Shown: positions 41,981-50,326 of the stretch, one piece after another
Numbering within the stretch: position 1 is the first letter of the stretch
Layout of the letters: each line of letters opens with the position of its first letter
Origin: Sulfurimonas sp. HSL1-2
Lineage (GTDB): Bacteria; Campylobacterota; Campylobacteria; Campylobacterales; Sulfurimonadaceae
Assembly: GCF_039645565.1 (NCBI RefSeq)
Contig: NZ_CP147914.1
Location: 1,485,573-1,549,572 of the forward strand
Direction: 5' to 3'
Length of the DNA: 64,000 bases
Position numbers and translations under genes: made by a program
The notes under the pieces: generated by a model
The model's input: the letters and a program-made list of their open reading frames with translations, nothing else
What the model was told of the DNA's origin: nothing
Databases searched by the model: none

Positions 41981-42514
41981 GTGTCGGTCTCCGTCCTTTT
42001 TTTGTCGTTTTGTTTCGCCGATGACTCTTCCATTGTCATCAACGGGCATCGGCTTCCGCCCGAGCCCGATCCCAAAGTCAACAGTGCGACGCTGCTCGGT
42101 GTGGATGTGAACAGCAACGGCGTACGCGATGATGTGGAGCGGAAAATCTATTTCAGATACAAGCGACCGATCATACAGGCTTTTATGATGCAGTGCGCAA
42201 GATTTTTTCCAAAGCAGTTGGTAAACCCCAAACAAGCAGCTGTTTCACCAGAGCTGAAAGACGAAGAGTGGAATCTTTTTTCATGCAAAGGATATCTTAG
42301 AAACAAAGGAATTACTATTCCGAAGGGTTCTATAGATTTCATAGAGAATAGCTATGTAAACACCAAAGAGCGCTTTAACTCATATGTTTTATTTAATCAA
42401 GCATCGAGTGGGAAAACATATCGGATTCCTATACATTCCAAAGACCAAAAAGCCGAAAACTGCGACTTCAACATCACATTGATACTGGAAATGGAAAAGC
42501 AAGGAGGAAAATGA
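41981..42514 (+). CDS. Hypothetical exported protein, low-GC, no ATG start
   Basis: About 177 aa from GTG 41981. The N-terminus is hydrophobic (VSVLFLSFCFA) and then DGHRLPPEPDPKVN-type polar sequence with DVNSNGVRDDVER, a calcium-loop-like D-x-N-x-N-G pattern. Extending upstream in the same frame adds basic residues (KR) that would complete a signal peptide, but the only starts there are rare (ATT at 41954, with GGAAGGG ahead). GC content is lower than the neighbours. Its stop overlaps the glutaminase start by four bases. Confidence 0.55.
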   Translation: MSVSVLFLSFCFADDSSIVINGHRLPPEPDPKVNSATLLGVDVNSNGVRDDVERKIYFRYKRPIIQAFMMQCARFFPKQLVNPKQAAVSPELKDEEWNLFSCKGYLRNKGITIPKGSIDFIENSYVNTKERFNSYVLFNQASSGKTYRIPIHSKDQKAENCDFNITLILEMEKQGGK

Positions 42515-43437
42515 TGGACTACCAGGCCGTACTGAACGAGATTGCCGAAGAGATCAAACCGTATCTCGGTGAGGGGAAAGTCGCCGATTATATCCCCGCC
42601 CTGGCGGAAGTCGACCCGCAGCAGTTCGGGATGACGTTGACAATGTTCGACGGGACGCAATACAGCGTCGGGGACGCCGATACCCACTTCTCGATCCAGA
42701 GCATCTCCAAGGTCTTTACCTTCACGCTGGCGCTCGACGCCTACGGCTATGACCTCTACCGCCGCGTCGGCCGCGAACCCTCCGGAAACCCCTTCAACTC
42801 ATTGGTCCAGCTCGAATACGAACACGGCATCCCCCGCAACCCCTTTATCAATGCCGGGGCCATCAACGTTACCGACGCACTGATCTCGCACTACGGTTCC
42901 GTGGCCCTCACCTCCAAAGAGATCCTCGGGTTTATCCGGGAGATCGCCGGCAACGGGATGATCGAAAGCGACAAGATCGTTACGGAGTCGGAGATGCAGC
43001 ACGGCTACCGTAACCGCGCACTGGCAAACCTGATGAAGAGTTTCGGCAACCTCGACAATGATGTTCTGGAAGTCGTGCATACCTATTTTGAGCACTGCGC
43101 CATCGCGATGAACACCCGCACGCTGTCGCGTGCCATGCTCTACCTCGCCAACCACGGCGAAGACCCTATTACGGGCAAAAAATTCATCACCCCGCAGCAG
43201 GCGAAGCGGATCAACGCCGTCATGCTTACCTGCGGCCACTACGACGCTTCGGGCGATTTCGCCTTTCATGTCGGTCTGCCCGGCAAAAGCGGTGTCGGCG
43301 GGGGGATCGTCGCCGTTATTCCGAAAAAGCTGAGCCTCTGTGTCTGGTCGCCGGCACTGAACGAACAGGGCAACTCCCTGGCGGGCACGAAAGCGTTGGA
43401 GCTCTTTACCAGTAAAACAGGATTGTCGATCTTTTAG
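42511..43437 (+). CDS. glsA: Glutaminase
   Basis: 308 aa. Beta-lactamase-like serine fold: catalytic FSIQSISKVFT (SxxK), EPSGNPFNSLVQLE, PRNPFINAGAI and GKSGVGGGIVAV. It hydrolyses glutamine to glutamate and ammonia in the cytoplasm. Coupled by overlap to the small exported protein upstream. A terminator follows at 43445. Confidence 0.95.
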   Translation: MMDYQAVLNEIAEEIKPYLGEGKVADYIPALAEVDPQQFGMTLTMFDGTQYSVGDADTHFSIQSISKVFTFTLALDAYGYDLYRRVGREPSGNPFNSLVQLEYEHGIPRNPFINAGAINVTDALISHYGSVALTSKEILGFIREIAGNGMIESDKIVTESEMQHGYRNRALANLMKSFGNLDNDVLEVVHTYFEHCAIAMNTRTLSRAMLYLANHGEDPITGKKFITPQQAKRINAVMLTCGHYDASGDFAFHVGLPGKSGVGGGIVAVIPKKLSLCVWSPALNEQGNSLAGTKALELFTSKTGLSIF

Positions 43438-43444
43438 GAGGAGC

Positions 43445-43472
43445 GTACCGGGGAGAACCGGTACGTATTTTA
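43445..43472 (+). terminator. Terminator after glutaminase
   Basis: Stem GTACCGG/CCGGTAC with a six-base loop, followed by GTATTTT, eight bases after the glsA stop. Confidence 0.75.
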
Positions 43473-43546
43473 AACATAGGGCAAGCGGCGGCGGATTGTA
43501 TGGAGGAGAGTGCCGTCGCCGGGGTGGTGCTTAAGAGCGAAGTCTT

Positions 43547-43594
43547 AAAAGGGCACCCCTCAGGCCGTTGGCACAAGGGGCTTCAGGGGTACCC
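43547..43594 (-). terminator. Terminator of the 51-aa Cys-rich gene
   Basis: On the minus strand GGGTACCCCTGAAGCC pairs with GGCCTGAGGGGTGCCC (one or two mismatches) and is followed by TTTTAAG. It begins 13 bases after the stop codon of the small gene. Confidence 0.65.
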
Positions 43595-43606
43595 TCGCAG
43601 CAGATA

Positions 43607-43762
43607 TCAGTCCCAGAGGATCTCTTCGCAGCAGTCCGCCAGAGCATCAATGCAGTCAAACTCTTCGTTGAAGTGCATGTTTTCACAGTTGCAGTCATCA
43701 TAGTGGTGCAGCAGGTGGTTAAAACTAAAATCTTCCAGTTCAATCATTTCACATTCAAACAT
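43607..43762 (-). CDS. 51-aa acidic Cys-rich protein
   Basis: 51 aa starting MFECEMIELEDF, with HHYDDCNCENMHF, FDCIDALADCCEE and ending EILWD: six Cys, many Asp/Glu and three His. ATG 43762 has AAAGGATACAAA upstream, and a matching terminator follows, so this is a complete small transcription unit. No family recognised. The spacing of Cys and His suggests metal binding. Confidence 0.6.
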   Translation of the reverse strand: MFECEMIELEDFSFNHLLHHYDDCNCENMHFNEEFDCIDALADCCEEILWD

Positions 43763-44011
43763 TTTGTATCCTTTAGGCGGAGTCTCTCGGGCTCCTAGAT
43801 TTACCCCTACTGATACAATTCGTGTTCCCGTTTTTCACTCCGAATATATGCAATTTTCATACTAAAAATAAAATATTACGACAATTTTGTCATATTTGTC
43901 AGAAAAACCGAGATATTTGTCATTAAAAAGAGTCTTTTTATCTCTTTTAACCCGTTCGTATCAAAATTGCAATGGCGTCGGCGACAACTATATAGTATTG
44001 CAAGGACCGCC

Positions 44012-45016
44012 ATGAACCCGATAAGCACGAAACGCTCCCTGACCCACCTCACCGACCGCAAGGTACCCGTCTTCCTCTGGGGGCCTCCGGGCATCGGCAA
44101 ATCCTCCATCGTCGCCCAGATCGCCAAGGAGAAGAAAATCGCCTACATCGACCTTCGTCTCTCCCTGCTCGACCCGACCGACCTGCGGGGCATCCCCTTC
44201 TTTAACGCAGACACTGGCGAAGCCGTCTGGGCCCCCGCTTCCTTCCTGCCCGACGGAAGCAAGGCGGAGGGCATCCTCTTCCTCGATGAGCTCAACACCG
44301 CCGCGCCGATGGTGCAGGCCTCGGCCTACCAGCTCATCCTCGACCGAAAGATCGGCGAATACCAGCTGCCCGACGGATGGGCCATCGTCGCCGCCGGTAA
44401 CCGCGAAAGCGACCGCGGTGTCGTCTTCCGCATGGCCGCACCGCTGGCCAACCGCTTTGTGCACCTGGAGATGGAAGCAAGCGTCGAGGACTGGAAACAG
44501 TGGGCCGTCGGCGCCGGCATCGATCCCGCCATCATCGCCTTTATCTCCTACCGCCCCGACGCGCTCTTCACCTTCGGACAGGGCAAGGACGACAGCCGCT
44601 CCTTCGCGACGCCGCGGACCTGGGAGTACGTCAACGAGATTGTCGCCTCCGAGCCCGACCCCGACCTGATCATGCCCCTGGTCGCCGGCGCCATTGGCGA
44701 AGACCTCGCCGCAGCCTTCCTCGGTTTCAAAGTCGTCGCGGGCGAACTCCCCGACCTCGACGGCATTTTTGACGGCAGCGTCTCCGCCGTCCCGACGGAA
44801 CCGGCAGCCCTGCATATGCTCAGCACCGCCCTGGCCATGCGCGTGGGCGAAGGGACCAGCAGCAAAAAGCTCAACAACCTCATCGCCTACACCCTCAAGA
44901 TGCCTGGCGAATTTGCCGTCATGATCATCCAGGACCTGCGCGAACGCAAGATCGAGCTCGACCACGTCGACAGCTGGACGCTCTGGATGCGCCAGTTCAA
45001 CAACCTCCTGCACTAA
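44012..45016 (+). CDS. MoxR-type AAA+ ATPase
   Basis: 334 aa. Walker A WGPPGIGKSS (about 24-33), Walker B ILFLDELNTA, and the sensor region AAGNRESDRGVVFRM. The start is ATG 44012 with AAGGACCGCC. It pairs with the VWA protein 9 nt downstream; MoxR/VWA pairs act as cytoplasmic chaperones that insert metals or remodel complexes. The substrate here is unknown. The 249-base gap upstream is AT-rich and contains two copies of ATATTTGTCA (near 43890 and 43912). Confidence 0.88.
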   Translation: MNPISTKRSLTHLTDRKVPVFLWGPPGIGKSSIVAQIAKEKKIAYIDLRLSLLDPTDLRGIPFFNADTGEAVWAPASFLPDGSKAEGILFLDELNTAAPMVQASAYQLILDRKIGEYQLPDGWAIVAAGNRESDRGVVFRMAAPLANRFVHLEMEASVEDWKQWAVGAGIDPAIIAFISYRPDALFTFGQGKDDSRSFATPRTWEYVNEIVASEPDPDLIMPLVAGAIGEDLAAAFLGFKVVAGELPDLDGIFDGSVSAVPTEPAALHMLSTALAMRVGEGTSSKKLNNLIAYTLKMPGEFAVMIIQDLRERKIELDHVDSWTLWMRQFNNLLH

Positions 45017-45025
45017 GGGCCTGTT

Positions 45026-46195
45026 TTGACCCCTGAACAGCTACTGACCAAAGCCAAGTCCCAGCTGACGATGAAGCATCCCTACTTCGGGATGCTCGCC
45101 TCCCGCCTGAAACAGGAGCCCAAAGAGGGGCTGCGCGGCTATGCCAGCAACGGCAAGCGCTTTTTGTACGACCCGGAGTTCATGGGGCGCCGCAGCATCG
45201 AGGAAGTGATGTTCATCCTCACCAACTGCGTCATGCACCACGTCCTCTCGCACCAGCAGCGCCAGCTGGGACGCAAAGGGGGACTCTGGCAGCTGGCCAC
45301 CGACTACGCCATCAACAACCTCCTGCACAAAAACGGCCTCGCCATTCCCCAGGGCGCCAACTTCAACGAAGAGTTCGAGGGGATGTACGCCGAGGAGATC
45401 TACGACGCCCTCAAAGAGAGCTATTACAGCAACATTGACGACGCCTTCGGCGGCGAGGACGACGTGCCTCCCCCGCCGGGGATGCCGGGCGGATCGGCTG
45501 AAGGCGGTGAAGGAGAGGAGGACAGCGGCGCTTTCTCCAACCTCGGCAATATCGAAGAGGAGCTCGACGCCCAGAACGAGTCGGAGTGGCAGTACGCCTC
45601 CTCCGTCGCCCAGGAGGTCGCGCAGCGCAAAAGCGCGATGCCCTCGGGGATGGAGCGGCTGGGCAAGAAGGTCAAGGCCGCCGACGTCGACTGGCGTTTC
45701 GAACTCTACAACGCCGTCAACAAGCACATGCGCAACAACTACGCTTTCATGCCGCCGAACAAGAAACACCTCTACCGTGGCGTCGCGCTGCCCTCCCTGG
45801 CCAGCGATACGCTCAGCCTCTGCGTCGCCGTCGACACCTCCGGTTCCATCAACGAAGCATTGCTGGGGGCCTTTACGGAGGAGTTCAAAAGCATCATGAC
45901 GACCTTCCCCGCCATCCGGATCGAGCTGATCATCGCCGACGCGAAAGTGCACGGCCACTACAGCTTCCAGGGCGGCGAGAAGCTGGACTTCCCCCTCAAA
46001 GGGGGCGGCGGGACGGACTACCGCCCCGTCTTCGACTACATCGAGGCGGAGCTGCCGATGACGACGATGCTGCTCTACTTCACCGACGGCGACGGCTGGT
46101 TCCCGCGCATCCCGCCGCCGTACGAGGTGCTCTGGGCCCTCTCCCGCCCGGCCAAGGTCCCCTTCGGGCGCGGGCTGGTCATCTTCAACTCCTAG
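45026..46195 (+). CDS. DUF2201-type VWA-like metallopeptidase-domain protein
   Basis: 389 aa from a TTG start. N-terminal putative metallopeptidase region (CVMHHVLSHQQRQLGRKGGLWQLATDYAINNLL), a Gly/Pro/Asp/Glu-rich linker (PPPPGMPGGSAEGGEGEEDS) and a C-terminal VWA-like domain with the MIDAS motif AVDTSGSIN and GGGGTDYRPVFDYI. Usual partner of MoxR ATPases. Probably a client-recognition protein of the complex. Confidence 0.85.
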   Translation: MTPEQLLTKAKSQLTMKHPYFGMLASRLKQEPKEGLRGYASNGKRFLYDPEFMGRRSIEEVMFILTNCVMHHVLSHQQRQLGRKGGLWQLATDYAINNLLHKNGLAIPQGANFNEEFEGMYAEEIYDALKESYYSNIDDAFGGEDDVPPPPGMPGGSAEGGEGEEDSGAFSNLGNIEEELDAQNESEWQYASSVAQEVAQRKSAMPSGMERLGKKVKAADVDWRFELYNAVNKHMRNNYAFMPPNKKHLYRGVALPSLASDTLSLCVAVDTSGSINEALLGAFTEEFKSIMTTFPAIRIELIIADAKVHGHYSFQGGEKLDFPLKGGGGTDYRPVFDYIEAELPMTTMLLYFTDGDGWFPRIPPPYEVLWALSRPAKVPFGRGLVIFNS

Positions 46196-46200
46196 CCTTC

Positions 46201-46214
46201 AGCCCCACGGGGCT
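46201..46214 (+). terminator. Short hairpin after the VWA gene
   Basis: AGCCCC-AC-GGGGCT, six bases after the stop; no U-run follows, so a weak or factor-dependent end. Confidence 0.35.
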
Positions 46215-46252
46215 ACAATACACGACAATTTTTTTGTCGCGAGTAGTCCAAA

Positions 46253-46648
46253 ATGTCCGTCCAGACGATTATGATCATCGCCTTTACCGCCGCCACCGTA
46301 CTGGCCGCATGGAAGCTCTACGCCTTTCTGCCCAACAAGCCGCTGCCCGATGACGACAGCAACGAAGCCTCCAAGGAGGAGCTGACCACCCTGATGCTCG
46401 AGGTCATCGAAAAGGAGCACCGCCACGAGGCGCCGCTTACGGCTCAGGAGCTCTTTGAGCAGATCGTCAGGCACGAAGCCTTCGACAAGGAGCACTACTG
46501 GCGTTTCAACCAGAACAAGCTCAACCAGCTGCTGCAGCGCTACTACCTGCACTATCCGCATACCGGTTCGATCCCTGCCATTTATGATCACCTGCGCGAC
46601 ACGAAACCCGATACGGATCAACAAAAAGAGCAGCGCCCCGAAGCGTGA
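46253..46648 (+). CDS. Small membrane-anchored protein
   Basis: 131 aa. One N-terminal membrane helix (VQTIMIIAFTAATVLAAWKLY) followed by a soluble helical domain with HRHEAPLTAQELFEQI and HYWRFNQNKLNQLLQRYYL, reminiscent of a winged-helix-like fold. No clear ribosome site. Function unknown. Confidence 0.6.
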   Translation: MSVQTIMIIAFTAATVLAAWKLYAFLPNKPLPDDDSNEASKEELTTLMLEVIEKEHRHEAPLTAQELFEQIVRHEAFDKEHYWRFNQNKLNQLLQRYYLHYPHTGSIPAIYDHLRDTKPDTDQQKEQRPEA

Positions 46649-46735
46649 GACAAACGCACAGTGTCATTTGTCGTCTGCGGTCAAGTCTGTAATATTAAGC
46701 GTGCTGAATAAAGCGGGGAGCGTGAGGTAATGGCG

Positions 46736-46751
46736 GGACGCCGGGGCGTCC
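46736..46751 (-). terminator. Hairpin after soxZ
   Basis: GGACGCC-GG-GGCGTCC, 10 bases beyond the soxZ stop, without a T-run. A processing or termination hairpin. Confidence 0.4.
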
Positions 46752-46760
46752 GCCGGAAGA

Positions 46761-47066
46761 TTATTTGATTTTGGCTTTGGAAGTCTTGGTGTTGCCCTTG
46801 AGGTCAACCCAAGTCATGACGAGTTCGTCACCCGCTTTGAAGTCGCCTTTGAATGCGAACTTGAAGATCGGGTTCTTGGAGAGGAACTGGCTGACAGACG
46901 CGTCCATAACGGTTGCAGCGCCGACTTTTGCGTCGATGTGCGTGATGAAGTTCGCGTTGTTGCGGTCGCCGGTTTTCTTCTCAGCGATATCGTATGTCCA
47001 CATGTCGTGCTTCGCCATCGCTTTTACAGAAACGACATTACCTTTGAGTTTTGCTTTGATTCTCAT
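46761..47066 (-). CDS. soxZ: SoxZ, sulfur carrier complex subunit
   Basis: 101 aa. Immunoglobulin-like beta protein: MRIKAKLKGNVVSVKAMAKHDMWTYDIA, FITHIDAKVGAATVMDASVSQFLSKNP, GDELVMTWVDLKGNTKTSKAKIK. SoxZ forms the carrier complex with SoxY in the periplasm; it is carried by the SoxY Tat signal. Lies 41 nt downstream of soxY. Confidence 0.95.
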   Translation of the reverse strand: MRIKAKLKGNVVSVKAMAKHDMWTYDIAEKKTGDRNNANFITHIDAKVGAATVMDASVSQFLSKNPIFKFAFKGDFKAGDELVMTWVDLKGNTKTSKAKIK

Positions 47067-47107
47067 GATATAACCTTTCTATTTCTTTGTTCTATAGGCG
47101 AAGGCGA

Positions 47108-47560
47108 TCAGCCCTCACAACCACCGAGTGCAACGTCGAGTGTTTTGGAGCCGCTGTAGAGCTTGCCGTCTGTACCCTGTACGACTGCTGTGATCGTACC
47201 GGAAGCCTTCATCTTGATCTTGATGGAGAAGTCGATGATGCTGTACTCGTTGAGGTCGTAAACGATAACCGCTGCTTCCGGGTTGACGTTCTGGACGATG
47301 ATCATGGATTTCGCAGCGATGTCGGATTTGACATCGACCGGTACCGCGCCGCCGTTGCTTGCAACGTCCGGAGCGACGACAGTGACGCCCTGAGCGACAG
47401 TCGCCGTCGTGCCGTACATCGCTTTGAGGGCATCGTCAACAGTTTTTGCCGTCCATACTGTCGGCTTGGATTTACGGAAATCTTCCGCCAGGACGCTTGC
47501 CGGTACGGCAGCCAGAGCACAGGCGCCAGCCGCCATGGAGAGGAATGTTCTTCTTTGCAT
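47108..47560 (-). CDS. soxY: SoxY, sulfur-carrier protein of thiosulfate oxidation
   Basis: 150 aa from ATG 47560. Tat-type signal MQRRTFLSMAAGACALAAVPASVLA, beta domain (TVVAPDVASNGGAVPVDVKS, IVYDLNEYSIIDFSIKI) and a C-terminal swinging arm ending GGCEG. The Cys carries the sulfur intermediates as thiosulfonate during oxidation; most SoxY end GGCGG. AAGGATAACCC precedes the start. The DUF302 lipoprotein lies upstream on the same strand and an AraC regulator is divergent beyond it. Confidence 0.95.
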   Translation of the reverse strand: MQRRTFLSMAAGACALAAVPASVLAEDFRKSKPTVWTAKTVDDALKAMYGTTATVAQGVTVVAPDVASNGGAVPVDVKSDIAAKSMIIVQNVNPEAAVIVYDLNEYSIIDFSIKIKMKASGTITAVVQGTDGKLYSGSKTLDVALGGCEG

Positions 47561-47698
47561 TGGGTTATCCTTTGGTTTGAGATCTAACTGCTCTTCGGAG
47601 CACTTTGTCAATCACAGTGTCGAGTTTATCGTACAAATGTGAACTGATTGTGAACGCCGCAGTAACGCAAAGAGACTGCGGCATCGGGAAAGGTGTGA

Positions 47699-48286
47699 CT
47701 AGAAATCGCCGATCGCTGCACGCGCCGGGATCTCATCCATCGCTTTTTTGACGCTGAGTGCCATTTTGAGCATTTCAGTCGGGAGCTCGTATCCGCCGTG
47801 GATCGCAAGCGTCATGTCCATTGAAACAAGGTAGCGGACGCCGCTGCCGTATTCGACCAGCATGATGCGGCACGGCATGAAACCGCCGTAGTAGCGGGAG
47901 TAGTTCAGGAAGACTTTCGCGATCGGAAGGCTGCACAGCGAGAAGATGCGCGCATGCTTGACCTCTTCCGGCGCCGCGTCGTCTTTGGTGTACATCTTGA
48001 TATCGCCCGTGACACGCATGTTGTACTCTTCCGCAAGCGATTTGATCGTCTCGGCGACATCTTCGTTCGCGATATCGTCTTTGACCTGCCACTCCTGCAT
48101 CATCGCTCTGGCAGGATCGCCGTACTCGACAACCTTTGTAAACATGTTGTCATAGGCCTCCATCGCCTTGTCGTCCAGTTTGTGCTGACCCGTTACGGCC
48201 GTCCATCCCATATGCATCGTTGAACATCCGCTCATTGTCAGTGCGAGGGCGACTGCAAATACACCCGTCAAAAGGCCTTTTATCAT
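47699..48286 (-). CDS. DUF302 lipoprotein upstream of soxYZ
   Basis: 195 aa. Lipobox MSGC; the rest matches the DUF302 fold, with YNMRVTGDIKMYTKD, HARIFSLCSLPIAKVFL, GGFMPCRIMLVEYGSGVRYLVSMDM. DUF302 proteins bind small ligands or haem-like groups but are poorly known; they occur near sulfur oxidation genes. Probably co-transcribed with soxYZ (138-base gap). Confidence 0.85.
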   Translation of the reverse strand: MIKGLLTGVFAVALALTMSGCSTMHMGWTAVTGQHKLDDKAMEAYDNMFTKVVEYGDPARAMMQEWQVKDDIANEDVAETIKSLAEEYNMRVTGDIKMYTKDDAAPEEVKHARIFSLCSLPIAKVFLNYSRYYGGFMPCRIMLVEYGSGVRYLVSMDMTLAIHGGYELPTEMLKMALSVKKAMDEIPARAAIGDF

Positions 48287-48417
48287 CTACGTTCTCCTAA
48301 AGTTTTGTTGATAGACTACGGTTTTCATAGCCCTGGAATTTCACCTTATGTATAATAGTCTATTAAGAAACGGATTTGAATGGGCATTTCTATGAAAAAA
48401 TTGTCTATTTGTATCAA

Positions 48418-49341
48418 ATGGAGATTTCAGTGGAAAAAGAAACCCTTATACAAGAACTTTTTAAAACCTATGATTTCGAGAACACCCAGGGGTTCAAAGA
48501 CACCTACCTCGATGAAGTCAAACTGCTGCAGATCAATCACCATGAGCAGGGAAAGTCCCTGCTTTACAACCGTGGGATCGTCCTGATCGCAAGCGGCCGG
48601 CAGCGCGGCTATATCGATGACAAACAGGTGACGGTCGGCAGCAGCAACTACGTCATCGTCGCGACCATACAGCCCGTAGAGTGCGAAACGTTCGTCTGCG
48701 AAACGGGCATCAAGGGGGTCTATATCAATCTGAACATGCAGCGGCTGCAGCGCATCAGCGCGCTGCTGGACAAGAAGGCGCCGCCCCACGCCTTCAAAAC
48801 CCCCACCAACATCGTCACCGGCAATATGAACGAGGATCTCGACGAAGCGTTCAACCGTTTGATGAAGATCCTGCTCAACCCTGAGGATTCCAAGGTCCTG
48901 GGGGACCAGGTCCTCGACGAGATCTACTACCGGATCATCAAAAGCACGGCGGGGGAACACCTGATCCAGCTCTGCTGCCAGCTGACGCACTTCGCACGCA
49001 TCTCCCACATCGTCGACGAAATCCAGAACCAGCTTGACGAAGAGATCAACATCGATGAACTGGCCAAAAAGGCGAAAATGAGCAAGGCCAATTTCCACAA
49101 GAAGTTCAAGGAGATCTTCAACGATTCGCCGCTGCAGTACATCAAAAAAATACGCCTCAACAAGGCCAGACAATATATCCTGTTCGACAAGATGAAAATC
49201 GTGGACGCCGCCACGAAGGTCGGTTATGAGAGTCCGGCCCAGTTCAGCCGCGAATTCAAGCACCATTTCGGGATCCCGCCGTCCGATCTGAAAAAAGGCG
49301 ATACCCGGGAGATCAGCCAGGAGTGCCGCAAACTCGCATAA
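48418..49341 (+). CDS. AraC-family regulator divergent from the sox genes
   Basis: 307 aa from ATG 48418; a GTG at 48430 with GGAG six bases ahead is equally good. N-terminal cupin-like domain (residues about 30-170) of the AraC_N type, and two C-terminal HTH motifs: INIDELAKKAKMSKANFHKKFKE and MKIVDAATKVGYESPAQFSREFKHHFG. Its divergent placement suggests control of the DUF302-soxYZ genes, an inference only. A TATAAT lies at 48351-48356. Confidence 0.88.
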   Translation: MEISVEKETLIQELFKTYDFENTQGFKDTYLDEVKLLQINHHEQGKSLLYNRGIVLIASGRQRGYIDDKQVTVGSSNYVIVATIQPVECETFVCETGIKGVYINLNMQRLQRISALLDKKAPPHAFKTPTNIVTGNMNEDLDEAFNRLMKILLNPEDSKVLGDQVLDEIYYRIIKSTAGEHLIQLCCQLTHFARISHIVDEIQNQLDEEINIDELAKKAKMSKANFHKKFKEIFNDSPLQYIKKIRLNKARQYILFDKMKIVDAATKVGYESPAQFSREFKHHFGIPPSDLKKGDTREISQECRKLA

Positions 49342-49436
49342 GCCGCATCGGCGCGCCCTTCCCGCCCGCTTCTTACCTGCATCAGAGCAAAAAGCGCCTA
49401 GAATGGCGTTCAGTTTAACCCATGGAGACAACAACA

Positions 49437-50255
49437 ATGTACCGAATCCTTTTACTCCTCTTCTTCGCCGCGGCCAGCCTCTGCGCCGAATCGATCTTTA
49501 CCCTGCGCGGCGTCGACAGGGTCTACCCCGTCGTCGACATCTCGGGCGAGAAGGTCCCCAAGAGCAGCAAACCCGCCATCCGCGAGGCCCTTGATGCCAC
49601 CATCGGTGAACTGGGCATCGATACCGCCGGTTACAGCGACCGTTCCCTCGCCATCCTTGTCGCGGAAGAGTATGTCGGGGAAACCGTGCTGATCAACGTC
49701 CGCCTCGTCATCGGCGAGCAGGTGAAGCGCATGGGCTCCGACGATAAAGTCTTTGCACTGACCTACCAGAACGCGCTCGCCTTTGCCTATGACAAGGAGA
49801 GCGTCGAAGAGAAGCTCGAAGACAGCGTCGACGAGCTGCTGTCCAAATTCGCCGACCAGTACGCCCAGGAGCGCGGCACCCTCAAACGTGTCAAGGAAAA
49901 AGGATCGCTCGCGGCGTCGCTGGGGTATGAAACAGACTACGAAACGGCCGTCGCGCGGGCTAAAAAAGAGCACAAAAACGTCATGCTGGTCCTCGTCGCG
50001 AACTACTGCCCCTGGTGCCGGAAGTTCGAAGAGCTCGTGTTGCGCAAGGAGGATGTCAACGCCCTCGTGCACAGCAAATACGTCCCGGTGATCCTCAACA
50101 AGGAGAAAGACGCCTTCCCGCCGGCATTCAACATCTCCTTCACCCCCGTCGTCCACTTTGTCGACCCCGCGACGCAGCAGGCCTACCACACGGTCGCCGG
50201 TTACAACAGCCGCGACGAGTTCGTTCACTGGCTCGAGGCGGACAAACGTCCCTGA
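49437..50255 (+). CDS. Exported thioredoxin-fold protein (CPWC)
   Basis: 272 aa from ATG 49437. Signal peptide MYRILLLLFFAAASLCA, a middle domain of about 120 residues of unknown type, and a C-terminal thioredoxin-like domain with NVMLVLVANYCPWCRKFEELVLR and ISFTPVVHFVD. Probably a periplasmic disulfide or thiol-handling protein in the sulfur-metabolism region; close to the SoxW or DsbD-type partners in idea, but not shown. Confidence 0.85.
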   Translation: MYRILLLLFFAAASLCAESIFTLRGVDRVYPVVDISGEKVPKSSKPAIREALDATIGELGIDTAGYSDRSLAILVAEEYVGETVLINVRLVIGEQVKRMGSDDKVFALTYQNALAFAYDKESVEEKLEDSVDELLSKFADQYAQERGTLKRVKEKGSLAASLGYETDYETAVARAKKEHKNVMLVLVANYCPWCRKFEELVLRKEDVNALVHSKYVPVILNKEKDAFPPAFNISFTPVVHFVDPATQQAYHTVAGYNSRDEFVHWLEADKRP

Positions 50256-50264
50256 ACGGGGATG

Positions 50265-50293
50265 TTGACCCGTTTGTCCCCATACAGTACAAT
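50265..50293 (+). promoter_or_regulatory. Sigma-70-type promoter
   Basis: TTGACC, 17-base spacer, TACAAT, 33 bases ahead of the lipoprotein start at 50327; the best -35/-10 pair seen in the window. Confidence 0.6.
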
Positions 50294-50326
50294 GGCCCAA
50301 ACCGATTGCTTTGACGAAGGAAGAAT

